A DNA stretch of 34,693 nucleotides from Bacteroidales bacterium (GTDB lineage Bacteria > Bacteroidota > Bacteroidia > Bacteroidales > P3). Under the pieces are notes generated by a model that made no database searches, was not told where the DNA came from, and saw only the letters and a list, made by a program, of their open reading frames with translations. Shown here piece after piece: positions 15,176 to 24,210 of the stretch; positions within the stretch are counted from its first letter, which is position 1, and every line of letters starts with the position of its first letter. Location: NCBI GenBank assembly GCA_017480145.1, contig JAFVBF010000024.1, positions 1-34,693 of the forward strand. The letters run 5' to 3'. The translations under genes and the position numbers were made by a program.

Positions 15176-16165
15176 ATGTTTTATCGGGAATTTAAGTCGC
15201 CAGCCATTATCAAGACGGGTAAGGCTGTTATGAGACGTATAGATGAATTGCTGGCCACTTCGCATCTTATATTTGAGAATAAAATACTTGTAACACAAGA
15301 GTATTTGTTCTCTCTGTATCGTGAGCAGTTATAAGAAAATCGTTTTCAGCAAGTGGTTCTAATCAAGGGGGGCGACTTGATGGAGGCAGATTTTTTGATT
15401 GCTCAGATCAAGGATAAGGATGCCCTTATTCTAGCTTTCGGCGGTGGTAGCGTGCTTGATCTTGTCAAATATTGTGCTACTAAATGCAATCAACCATATA
15501 TAACATTGCCCTCAACGTTATCTAATGATGCAATCTATTCTTCTGTGTCAAGATTGTCAGACAATGGGAAAAAGAAAAGTCTTGGTGTACAGCCACCAAT
15601 AGGTATCATGGTTGATTTCGACATCATCCGTAAATCGCCAAAGGAACTATTGCTTGCCGGGGTGGCAGACCTTGTTTCTAATCTTTCTGCCATCCAAGAT
15701 TGGAAATTGGCTTATAACAATATAGGTGAATCAATCAATGAACTCTCTTTTATGCTGGCAAAAGAGGCTGCCATACCCATGTTGAATTATTCTGCAAAAG
15801 ATTTGTTTTCAGATGAGTTTCTGTTTGATTTGACCAACGGGCTTATCACGTCGGGTTTGTCTATGATGATATCAGGAAACACCCGTGGAACTTCAGGATC
15901 GGAACATCTGATTTCTCATGCCATAGACGAGTTTTTCCCCGAAAAATCAACAATACATGGCCTACAGGTTGGTTGGGCCCATGCTTATATTGAGAAGCAT
16001 TATCGTAAAAACCATGAAGGGATAAATATAGAGTCTTTTTTTTATAGGATGGGAATAACCGAGACAATCCAAAAACATATAGGCTTTTCGGATGACGAAT
16101 TTGAGTCTTTGATACCTTTGGCTAAAAAAATACGCAATCGATATACGGTTTTCAATACATTATAG
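15176..16165 (+). pseudogene. sn-glycerol-1-phosphate dehydrogenase gene with one in-frame TAA
   Basis: Read through, 15176-16165 encodes about 329 residues of an iron-type alcohol dehydrogenase of the G1P dehydrogenase (EgsA/AraM) family, which reduces dihydroxyacetone phosphate to sn-glycerol-1-phosphate with NAD(P)H. Visible signatures are FGGGSVLDLVKYCA (dinucleotide), PSTLSNDAIYSSVSRL, and the metal ligands in GVADLVSNLSAIQDW (Asp), GSEHLISHAIDE (His) and STIHGLQVGWAHAY (His). A single TAA at 15332-15334 falls between YREQL and ENRFQQVVLIKGG, about codon 53, with the same frame intact on both sides. Everything else looks functional, so this is a recent nonsense mutation, a base-calling error, or less likely readthrough. 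A GTG at 15353 could restart translation but would lose the N-terminal strand. Confidence 0.82.
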
Positions 16166-16261
16166 CCATTGCTTTTTAGACTTATTACAAAGGCTCAGAT
16201 TGCAGTTTTCTTAATTTACTGATAGTGGTGCTTTCGATGCATCGCATGGTTAAGACCAGAC

Positions 16262-17377
16262 ATGGATAGGATACGTATTCTGATGGTGTTAGATAACACG
16301 GGGCGTGGCGGGAGTCAGAGCTTCGTGATGAACGTGTGCCGTCATATCAACTGGGACAGGTTCCAGATAGACATAGCCATCACGCGTAACAAACGCGGTG
16401 GCTATGACGAGGAAATGGCGCATCTCGGATGCCAAATACATAACCTTGTTCACTTTGAGTTGCTAAACTATCGGCAATATGTTAGTTGCTGGAACAGTTT
16501 TCTGGACGAAAATCACTATGACATCGTTCATGGCAATGTGTCAGGGCCTGCGGCCATATACCTACGGATTGCCCATCAGCACGGGTGTGTAACGATTTTG
16601 CATAGCCATAGTTCTGGGTATAGGGGGAACTGGATCGAACGTCTTGTCAAGCGTGTCATGGCTCCGTATGCCAAACATCACGCCGATTTGTGGTTTGCCT
16701 GTGCTCATCAGGCGGCCATACGGCTTTTCGGTAAGGACTATGTGGTGGATAGCAGGTATCAACTCATCCCTAACGCCATAGATGTATCTTGTTACAAATT
16801 TGATGAGTCCATACGAGATTTGGTTCGAAGCCGGCACAATATATCTGCCAGCACATTCGTCTGTGGGCATGTGGGCAGTTTCTCTCGCCCCAAAAATCAC
16901 GAGTTCCTGTTGCGTGTGTTTGCTCAGTTGCACAAGAATAAGCCCGATAGCAAATTACTACTTGTTGGTGATGGCTACCTACGGGAGGAAATCGTCACAT
17001 TAATACGGAAAATGGACCTGCAAGAGGCCGTTATCATGACGGGAAACGTTGGTAACGTGGAGGAATATCTGATGGCCATGGATGTCATGATATTTCCATC
17101 TTTATTTGAAGGTTTTGGTCTTGCTGTCTTAGAATCTCAAGCAAGTGGGTTGCCGACAATCATTAGCAATACCATTCCAGAAGATGTAGTCCTTTCGGAT
17201 CTTGTGCAATCGCAATCGCTAAATGATTCCCCTCAAAAATGGGCAGACGAGGCATTGAGGATGGCTTCAATGCCGAGGAACAGAGAAGATTATAACCAAA
17301 TAATTGCCGATACCCCATATAATATCAATACGTCCATATCCAATATTGAAAGACTATACGATAGCCTTATCCATTAG
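16262..17377 (+). CDS. GT4 family glycosyltransferase
   Basis: This 371-residue GT-B enzyme belongs to the EpsF/CapM-like group. The N-terminus, RILMVLDNTGRGGSQSFVMN, has the glycine-rich acceptor-site loop. DIVHGNVSGPAAIYLRIAHQ and LHSHSSGYRG follow, with a basic G-x-x-x-x-R/K stretch at the membrane-facing side. The C-terminal domain has HVGSFSRPKNHEFLLRVF, LLLVGDGYLREE, and the E-x7-E motif (SLFEGFGLAVLESQASGLP). It is predicted to add a sugar to the lipid-linked repeat unit. It lies 96 bp after the broken dehydrogenase and appears intact. Confidence 0.9.
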   Translation: MDRIRILMVLDNTGRGGSQSFVMNVCRHINWDRFQIDIAITRNKRGGYDEEMAHLGCQIHNLVHFELLNYRQYVSCWNSFLDENHYDIVHGNVSGPAAIYLRIAHQHGCVTILHSHSSGYRGNWIERLVKRVMAPYAKHHADLWFACAHQAAIRLFGKDYVVDSRYQLIPNAIDVSCYKFDESIRDLVRSRHNISASTFVCGHVGSFSRPKNHEFLLRVFAQLHKNKPDSKLLLVGDGYLREEIVTLIRKMDLQEAVIMTGNVGNVEEYLMAMDVMIFPSLFEGFGLAVLESQASGLPTIISNTIPEDVVLSDLVQSQSLNDSPQKWADEALRMASMPRNREDYNQIIADTPYNINTSISNIERLYDSLIH

Positions 17378-17485
17378 TTTGTCTTCCCCAATAAAAGACT
17401 GGATTAGCCTACGGGTTATTGGATTCGGTGAATTGAATTAGTAATATTGCTGAGGCTTTTGTCGGACGGAAAGACATTTTCCCTT

Positions 17486-18622
17486 ATGTTAAAACTTTTT
17501 CTCGTTGTAAACGAGGACGGGTTCTTTCTTTCACATAGGAAAGACGTGGCCCTGAAGGCGCATGAAGCTGGCTTTGATGTGTCCGTGGTATGCAAGGACA
17601 CGGGGCGTCGAGCCGAGATAGAGGCCCTTGGGCTTCGGATGATTCCTTTCCCAATCAATCCTACGGGTGAGAACATTTTCGAAGAACTCAGAACGTTTTG
17701 CTTCCTGCTTCGACTGTACAGGAACGAGAAGCCCAAAATCGTGCATCATGTTGGTCTGAAGAGCATCTTGTGGGGAGGTCTGTCGGCGAGGCTGAGCCAT
17801 GTGCATGGCGTGGTGAATGCCGTGAGCGGACTTGGAACGATTTTTAATGGTGACAAGCTTTCGTTGAAAGCAAGAGTCATTCTTTATGTAATAAGGTTTG
17901 CCTCCAGCCGAAAAAACATTGTCACAATCTTCCAAAATCATGAAGATGAAGCACTGTTCTTCCGATACGGGATATGTTCATCCGAAAACAGCGTGTTTAT
18001 CAAGGGGGCTGGCGTTGATTTGTCCGAATATTGTTTTTCTCCCGAGCCATAAAATCCCAATACATACTGCATGGATAAAATACACATTATTTTCACGGCC
18101 CGCATGGTTCGTGAGAAAGGAACCCTTGTCCTGATTGAGGCAGCAGAACTGCTGAGGCAAGGCTATGAACAGAAGGCCGATTTCTGGCTGTGCGGTGGTC
18201 TGTCTAAGAATCCTAACGCATTGTCAGAACAGGAACTCAGACAGCACTGCGATGGGGAATACATACAGTGGCTTGGTTTTCGGTCGGATGTGAAAGAGCT
18301 ATTGCGACGGGCGAGTATTGTGGCATTTCCCAGCTATTATCGAGAAGGCGTTCCTCGTTCACTGATTGAAGCTGCCGCCATTGGCCGTCCTATTGTGACT
18401 ACTAACTCTATAGGATGCAAAGACACGGTGATAGATGGTTACAATGGCTTTCTGGTACCGGTCAAGGATAGTGCTGCATTGGCTGAGAAAATAAAGATTC
18501 TTATCGACGACAAAGCGTTGAGGTATCGCATGGGAGCCAATTCGAGGAAAATGGCAGAGCGCGATTTTTCCTTGGACACAGTGGTCAGCAAGCATCTTGA
18601 AGTGTATCGCAGGCTATCGTAG
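17486..18622 (+). pseudogene. GT4 glycosyltransferase split by one in-frame TAA
   Basis: The gene reads as one 378-residue GT4 enzyme if TAA 18050-18052 is ignored. The first part starts at ATG 17486, LFLVVNEDGFFLSHRKDVAL, and continues with IVHHVGLKSILWGGLSARL, VVNAVSGLGTIFNG and the linker ending FSPEP. After the stop, NPNTYC leads to DKIHIIFTARMVREKGTLVL, the first strand of the C-terminal domain, then IQWLGFRSDVKELL and YREGVPRSLIEAAAIGRP with the E-x7-E residues. Both sides are in the same frame and the stop falls in the interdomain linker, the point least damaging to each fold. ATG 18071 could restart the second domain. Likely states are a recent nonsense mutation or a sequence error; two separately made, reassociating domains are conceivable but unproven. 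Confidence 0.8.
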
Positions 18623-18726
18623 TGAGGTGGTACTATTCAACCCCAGAAGATTGTGAAAAAAAAACTGTTCTCAACAGTGGCATTCCCAATGTATTGACAG
18701 CGAGGTTGTGTAGTAAGGTGATAGCA

Positions 18727-18773
18727 AAAACAAGAGTGGGGCGTAGGTTTAACCTACGCCCCACTCTTGTTTT
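18727..18773. terminator. Bidirectional intrinsic terminator, perfect 23-bp inverted repeat
   Basis: The arms AAAACAAGAGTGGGGCGTAGG.. and ..CCTACGCCCCACTCTTGTTTT are perfectly complementary over 23 bp around a single T at 18750. The GC-rich core is flanked by A-run and T-run on both strands, so it can terminate in both directions. It lies between the end of the capsule locus and the convergent oxidoreductase gene. Confidence 0.88.
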
Positions 18774-18818
18774 GTATGACTCTGAATTTCAGATTCAGAA
18801 AAGGTCTGTCTAAAATGC

Positions 18819-21086
18819 TTAGTTCTGCTCGCTGGTTGTTTCGGGCAGTTCTTCGCCATTAAGATAGGCGTTAATGGCCTTGGCCGCTTTGCGTCCGGCC
18901 CCCATGGCCAGCACCACGGTCTGTGGCCCACTGACAATATCGCCACCAGCAAAGACACCAGGACGGCTGGTGCGTCCGTCGCCATCGGCAATGATGAGTC
19001 CTTTGCGGTCGGTAGCAACATTCGTGGCTCCGTTATTGACAATGGGAATGGCCGAACTTCCAAGAGCAAGAAACACATTATCTATGGGAAGCTCGAACTC
19101 GCTGCCTTCGATGACACTGAAACTGCGGCGACCACTATCGTCGGGCTCACCCATGGCCATACGTACACAACGGATGCCACAGACATTGCCCTTGTCGTCT
19201 CCCAGAAATTCTACGGGATTGGTTTGCGTGCAAAGAGTGATGTTTTCCTCTTTGGCCAGCTGGATCTCGTCGCGACGGGCAGGCATATTCTCTTCGTCAC
19301 GACGATAGATAATTGTTACGTCAGCACCCAGTCGACGTGCCACGCGAGCAGCATCAATGGCCACATTTCCGCCACCTATGACGGCCACTTTCTTCCCAAT
19401 ATGGATGTTGGTAGCATAGCCCTGCTCGTTGGCGTGCATCAGTGTCACTTTGGCCAGTATCTCGTTGGCTGACATAATGCCTCCTAACGTCTCTCCCTTG
19501 ATACCCATGAATCGGGGCAGGCCTGCTCCAGCGGAAATATAGACGGCATCATATCCTTGATTATCCATTAGGTCATCAACCGTAACGGTCTTGCCGCCAA
19601 TGGCATTAGTGACTATCGAAACACCCATTTTTTCGAGTTTTGCCACTTCATGACGAACGACTTTCTTGGGTAGTACGAATTCTGGGATGCCGTAAATCAT
19701 GACACCACCAGCCTCGTGCATGGCTTCAAAAATAGTGACTCTGTAGCCCAGCTGAGCCAAGTCGTGGGCACATGCCATGCCAGAAGGGCCACCGCCTATA
19801 ATGGCTACCTTTTTAGCATCATCGGCAATCGTGGTAGCCGCCACTTCTGGATGATGTTCGCGGTGCCAATCAGCCACAAAGCGTTCCAATTGTCCGATGG
19901 CCAAGGGCTCTCCTTTCATGCCACGCACGCAACTGCCTTCGCACTGCTGTTCATGAGGGCATACGCGGCCACATACGGCAGGCAGGGTGGAACGTGTGCT
20001 GATAATCTGATATGCCTCCTCGTAGTTGCCTTCCACTATTTGATGGATAAACTCGGGTATGCGGTTCTGAATGGGACACCCCATCATGCTGCAACGGGGC
20101 TTCTTGCAGTTTAGGCACCGAGAAGCCTCCTGCTTGGCTTGTTCCTCGGTGTATCCAATATTCACTTCATAAAAATTGTGTACACGGGTTTCAGGGGACT
20201 GACGCTGTGGCTGAACACGCTGATTTTTCTCAGGCTCAATGATATCTGTGTATTGATGGTTGGCTTCGGATTCCGGAAATTCATTTGTATAGCGGGCGGC
20301 ATCGGGAGCGTTACGCTGGCGGATTAGTTCGTCGAAATCAACGGCTGCACCATCAAAGAACGGACCATCTACACTGGCTGACATAACCTTGTCACCCACG
20401 GTGACACGGCCATCACCACTCATGCCAGAACCGTCAAAGGTATTGCCAAGAATCTGAACCTCTATCGACAGACCCATCTCTTTGGCTTGGCGTGACACGG
20501 CTTGCATCATCGGTAGCGAGCCAAGGGCAACAATATGTGTCACATCTGCCTGTTCTGACATTGTCTTTGCCATGTCGGCCACATAACCCTGTGCCCCATC
20601 TGTAGAGAGCAACAATTTGTCAGTCAGGGCAAGAAGCTCTTCCTTATAGAAAATCTGGTCTTGATGTTTGGCCCCGAGGATGATGATAGTGGCTACTTCG
20701 GCAGACTTGAGTCGTTGTGCAATGGGCAATAATGCTGCAATGCCCTTGCCGTCAGCAGCCAGCAGCACCCGTTTGCCTTGCATCGATTCAACATCACGCA
20801 TCACGGCACTGCTATTCCCTAAAGGACCAAGTACGGCAAACAGACTGTCGCCATTGCTCCTTGCAGCTATACTTTGGCTATGGGGGCAGTTGGCATTGAC
20901 AACAAAGCCCACACTCCCCTGCTCGCGGTTGATGCTTCCAATGACCGCCGTCACACGTTCGCTGGTGGCTGTATTCATAACCAATAGGAACTGTCCGGGC
21001 TGTGCTGTGGCGGCAATCAGCGGTGCCTGAACCTCCATTAGGAGTAGTTCGTCATTCAAGCGACGCTTATTAAGAATGGTGTACAT
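18819..21086 (-). CDS. Fused NfnA/PyrK-like plus GltD-like NADPH oxidoreductase, degenerate N-terminal half
   Basis: This 755-residue protein matches the Bacteroidetes fusion usually annotated as DHOD B NAD-binding subunit/NADPH-dependent glutamate synthase. The C-terminal GltD/NfnB half looks complete. Cys 324, 327, 332 and 337, then 372, 376, 382 and 386, fit two Fe-S clusters; GGGPSGMACA near 431 binds FAD; VAVIGGGNVAIDAARVARRL near 572 binds NADPH; AGGDIVSGPQTVV is the second FAD motif. The N-terminal half keeps the ferredoxin-reductase outline (PGQFLLVMN, FAVLGPLGN) but not its sites. The FAD motif RxPLT reads RVTAV, the nucleotide loop GGGxG reads ADGKG, and in the [2Fe-2S] region GMCGxC...C reads GMSGDG...S, leaving only an Asp near 218. 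It may be a plain NADPH-dependent reductase or glutamate synthase-type subunit rather than a bifurcating enzyme. Confidence 0.85.
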   Translation of the reverse strand: MYTILNKRRLNDELLLMEVQAPLIAATAQPGQFLLVMNTATSERVTAVIGSINREQGSVGFVVNANCPHSQSIAARSNGDSLFAVLGPLGNSSAVMRDVESMQGKRVLLAADGKGIAALLPIAQRLKSAEVATIIILGAKHQDQIFYKEELLALTDKLLLSTDGAQGYVADMAKTMSEQADVTHIVALGSLPMMQAVSRQAKEMGLSIEVQILGNTFDGSGMSGDGRVTVGDKVMSASVDGPFFDGAAVDFDELIRQRNAPDAARYTNEFPESEANHQYTDIIEPEKNQRVQPQRQSPETRVHNFYEVNIGYTEEQAKQEASRCLNCKKPRCSMMGCPIQNRIPEFIHQIVEGNYEEAYQIISTRSTLPAVCGRVCPHEQQCEGSCVRGMKGEPLAIGQLERFVADWHREHHPEVAATTIADDAKKVAIIGGGPSGMACAHDLAQLGYRVTIFEAMHEAGGVMIYGIPEFVLPKKVVRHEVAKLEKMGVSIVTNAIGGKTVTVDDLMDNQGYDAVYISAGAGLPRFMGIKGETLGGIMSANEILAKVTLMHANEQGYATNIHIGKKVAVIGGGNVAIDAARVARRLGADVTIIYRRDEENMPARRDEIQLAKEENITLCTQTNPVEFLGDDKGNVCGIRCVRMAMGEPDDSGRRSFSVIEGSEFELPIDNVFLALGSSAIPIVNNGATNVATDRKGLIIADGDGRTSRPGVFAGGDIVSGPQTVVLAMGAGRKAAKAINAYLNGEELPETTSEQN

Positions 21087-21153
21087 GCTTTGATTTTGAA
21101 TGGGTTAATTATGGTTTTATTGGTTTTCTGTATGGGTTACGTATTCAAAGTTG

Positions 21154-22530
21154 TTACTTCTGGCTCATTAGACGAGCAAAGTTCTCATAAAAATAAGGTA
21201 TGGTCTCTATGCCTTTGAAAAAGTTAAAGAGTGGATAATTCTCATTCGGAGCATGTATGGCATCGCTGCCCAGCCCAAACCCCATAAGGATGCTCTTGGT
21301 GCCTAAGATACGCTCAAATCCAGTGATGATACCAATGCTTCCACCGCTACGCGTAGGAATAGGACGTTTGCCGAAGGTCGTTGTCATGGCCTCTTCTGCC
21401 GCTTTGTAGCCTGCTATTTCGAGCGGGCTGACATAGGCTGCGGCACCATGGCAGGGCGTCACTTTGACAGTGACATAATCCGGAGCGGCCTGCTCAAAGT
21501 ATTCAACAAACATCTTGCTGATTTTCTCGTAATCCTGATTGGCAACCAGTCGTGTGGAAATTTTTGCATGAGCCACCGATGGCAGTACGGTCTTGCTGCC
21601 TTCCCCGGTATATCCACCCCAGATTCCGCATACATCAAGACAAGGACGTATGCCCGTACGTTCGTTTGTTGAATAGCCTTTCTCTCCATGCACGGCCTTA
21701 ATATCAAGGTCTTTCTTGTATTTTTCCTCATCGAATGGAGCCTGAGCCATGAGGGCACGCTCTTCGTCACTTATGACCAGCACATCGTCATAAAAGCCTG
21801 GGATGGTGATATGTCCGTCTTCATCATGCAGGTCGGCAATCATTTTGCAGAGCACATTGATAGGATTGGCCACGGCACCGCCGTAAATGCCGCTGTGCAA
21901 ATCACGGTTGGCACTCTTGACCTCTACCTCCCAATAGCCAAGCCCACGCAACCCACTGGTGATACTTGGTGTCTCCTGGGCTATCATGCTGGTATCGCTC
22001 ACTAAAATAATGTCAGATTTAAGCAATGCTTTATGGCTCTCTAAAAAGGCAAACAGGCTGGTGCTGCCAATCTCCTCTTCACCTTCAAGCAGGAATTTGA
22101 CATTGCAAGGCAGCTGGCCTGTGCGCACCATAAATTCAAATGCCTTGGCTTGCATGAAGCTCTGTCCCTTATCGTCGTCTGCACCACGAGCCCATATATG
22201 CCCGTCTTTGATAACTGGCTCGAATGGTTCTGTATTCCATTCGTCAAGTGGGGCGACTGGCATCACGTCGTAGTGCCCATAGACCAGAACGGTGGGTTTC
22301 CCTGCATCAATTATTTTTTCACCATACACCACGGGATTTCCTTGTGTGGACATGACTTCAGCCTTGTCGGCGCCGGCTTCAAGCAAATACTCTTTCCATT
22401 TGTTGGCGCAGCGCGTCATGTCTTCCTTATGGGCTGATTCCGAAGAGATTGAGGGGATTCTGATAAGGGCGAAAAGCTCGTCAAGGAATCTTTCTTTGTT
22501 TGCTTCGATGTATTGTTTTACGTCTTTCAT
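21154..22530 (-). CDS. M20 family dipeptidase
   Basis: This 458-residue zinc peptidase is of the M20 (CNDP/PepV-like) type. The metal site includes YGHYDVMPVAPLDEWNTEPF (His, and the following Asp), GADDDKGQ with the bridging Asp, and EGEEEIGS with the catalytic Glu and metal Glu. GLRGLGYWEVEVKSANRDLHSG is the dimerisation-domain segment, and SGGSIGIITGFERILG and IHAPNENYPL are the C-terminal substrate and metal pieces. There is no signal peptide, so it is cytoplasmic and probably releases amino acids from dipeptides. It lies 67 bp upstream of the oxidoreductase on the same strand, so the two may form an operon, but no functional link is evident. Confidence 0.9.
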   Translation of the reverse strand: MKDVKQYIEANKERFLDELFALIRIPSISSESAHKEDMTRCANKWKEYLLEAGADKAEVMSTQGNPVVYGEKIIDAGKPTVLVYGHYDVMPVAPLDEWNTEPFEPVIKDGHIWARGADDDKGQSFMQAKAFEFMVRTGQLPCNVKFLLEGEEEIGSTSLFAFLESHKALLKSDIILVSDTSMIAQETPSITSGLRGLGYWEVEVKSANRDLHSGIYGGAVANPINVLCKMIADLHDEDGHITIPGFYDDVLVISDEERALMAQAPFDEEKYKKDLDIKAVHGEKGYSTNERTGIRPCLDVCGIWGGYTGEGSKTVLPSVAHAKISTRLVANQDYEKISKMFVEYFEQAAPDYVTVKVTPCHGAAAYVSPLEIAGYKAAEEAMTTTFGKRPIPTRSGGSIGIITGFERILGTKSILMGFGLGSDAIHAPNENYPLFNFFKGIETIPYFYENFARLMSQK

Positions 22531-22561
22531 GATGTTTTGAGCATTTTGTTAAAATAATTCG

Positions 22562-22569
22562 CAAAGATA
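22562..22569 (-). promoter_or_regulatory. -7 box for the dipeptidase gene
   Basis: On the - strand the sequence reads TATCTTTG, an exact TAnnTTTG match, 32 bp before the ATG. No convincing -33 TTTG is at the right distance, so the call is tentative. Confidence 0.45.
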
Positions 22570-22749
22570 TGATTTTTTTCTGATATACAGACCCATAAAG
22601 CCACTTTGACCTCTCTTATGAGTTTGGTGGCTCAAGGAATATAGTAGGCTGGAGGAATGCCATCCAAAAGTTTTTTTTCAATAAATATTCGGTTTCAGCG
22701 TTATACACATATTCGAGAATCCTCTTGAACGAAGCACAACACACCCTTT

Positions 22750-24210
22750 ATGACGCGAATACTACTCTTTTTCTTTTGCTTATTCGCCATACTGCCATTA
22801 ATGGGGCAGCAGCCAAACATCACATTGAAAGGAACGACAACCAATGCCGCTGGCAAGACCATTGCCTTGTATAAATATAGTGATGCATTATCCCAAAGAG
22901 AAGTGTTGGTGGATGACGATGTGATAGACGAGGACAATCAGTTTGTCTTAAAGGCATACGCAAACTATCCAATGTTAATTTTCGTTCAAATAGAAAATTA
23001 CTCGCAGTCATTCATTGTAGAACCAGGGCGAACCTATGAAATGTTTTTGCCTGAATTCGACTGGAATCTGGATGAGAAAAGAAACATTCATCTGGCTCCC
23101 GAGGCACTTCCATTCCAATTTACGAATCTGCCCAAAGACGAAGTGAACCTGTCAATCCTGAGATTTGATGAAGTTGTGGACAGTTTTATGTATGTGAATC
23201 GCATTCATTTGGATTTCATGTTTTGGCCTGATAAAGCCTATTTCGATACGCTGTTGATGGAGGTGGAAAGATTGGTTCCGGACACCAAGAATGATTACTT
23301 TAATCGTTATAAGACATTTCGCTTGGCCACAATACGTTATCAACTTGGATTTTCTGGCAGAAAGAAAACGTATGACCTGTATGTTAGAGAGCAGCCCATC
23401 CGATACTATGACGAGAACTATATGCAGTTTTTTTTCAGTCTGTTTCAGCAATACCTCAGCAATGGCAACCGCTATCTGAAGGTTCGCGAGATAGCCGAAA
23501 TGGTAGATCGTGGAGCATTGGACCACCTGCTTGACTCGTTGGGACTTGACCCGCTATTGAAAAATGAGCAGGTGCGAGAACTGGTTGCCTTGCAAGCACT
23601 GTTTGAAGCCTTTTATAATGGTTTTTATTATAAGCCAGACAAGGTTGTATATATGCTCGAACAATTGAAGGAAAAAACAAAATTTCAAGAGCATAAATTA
23701 TTGTGCGAAAATATTTTGAATAAGTTTTCGGAAGCAACACTTGAATATCATCTGCCCACATTTCGATTGCCTGATGTAGATAAAAACATGGTTTCGTTAG
23801 AGGATTTTGCTGGCAAATGGGTTTATCTCTCTTTTGTTCGCGTAGGAGAACCCTCCTGTATTGGAGAAATGGATGCCATAGCCCATTTTTACGATACAAT
23901 TTGTGCTCAGGACAGCAATGTGGTCTTCATCACCATTGATTGTGATCGAGAGTTCCCCAAAATGTATCATCTGCTAAGAAATAACAAACGAGGGAGCCGG
24001 TATCATTGGACGTGGCTTCATTTTGATGGGAATTATTCTCTTCTGGAGCATTATGGGGTGGTCAGTTTCCCGTCATTCATCCTGCTTAATCCGCAAGGCA
24101 ATCGTAAATATAATGTTACCCCTGCCCCCTCATCGGGATTCCTTTTATTCCCTCCGTGGAGGAAAAGAGACAATGATGGCAAAGACCAGTTCTTTTTGGA
24201 GAAATATTAG
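22750..24210 (+). CDS. Exported TlpA/thioredoxin-fold protein with a single active-site cysteine
   Basis: This 486-residue protein has an N-terminal signal sequence (RILLFFFCLFAILPLMGQ). An N-terminal beta-rich domain resembles DUF4369-type modules (ITLKGTTTNAAGKTIALYKY), an alpha-helical middle follows, and a thioredoxin-like domain starts near residue 345 (LPTFRLPDVDKNMVSLEDFA). Where TlpA proteins have WCxxC, this one has GEPSCIGEM with one cysteine near residue 370. The cis-proline loop VVSFPSFILLNPQG is present. A one-cysteine site suggests peroxidase-like or mixed-disulfide chemistry, or loss of redox activity. The location is periplasmic or cell envelope. The next gene starts inside its end, so the two are coupled. 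Confidence 0.75.
   Translation: MTRILLFFFCLFAILPLMGQQPNITLKGTTTNAAGKTIALYKYSDALSQREVLVDDDVIDEDNQFVLKAYANYPMLIFVQIENYSQSFIVEPGRTYEMFLPEFDWNLDEKRNIHLAPEALPFQFTNLPKDEVNLSILRFDEVVDSFMYVNRIHLDFMFWPDKAYFDTLLMEVERLVPDTKNDYFNRYKTFRLATIRYQLGFSGRKKTYDLYVREQPIRYYDENYMQFFFSLFQQYLSNGNRYLKVREIAEMVDRGALDHLLDSLGLDPLLKNEQVRELVALQALFEAFYNGFYYKPDKVVYMLEQLKEKTKFQEHKLLCENILNKFSEATLEYHLPTFRLPDVDKNMVSLEDFAGKWVYLSFVRVGEPSCIGEMDAIAHFYDTICAQDSNVVFITIDCDREFPKMYHLLRNNKRGSRYHWTWLHFDGNYSLLEHYGVVSFPSFILLNPQGNRKYNVTPAPSSGFLLFPPWRKRDNDGKDQFFLEKY

Noticed and set aside
18622-18813. 63-codon ORF at the end of the capsule locus
   Set aside because: It runs through the terminator stem and has no protein-like features.
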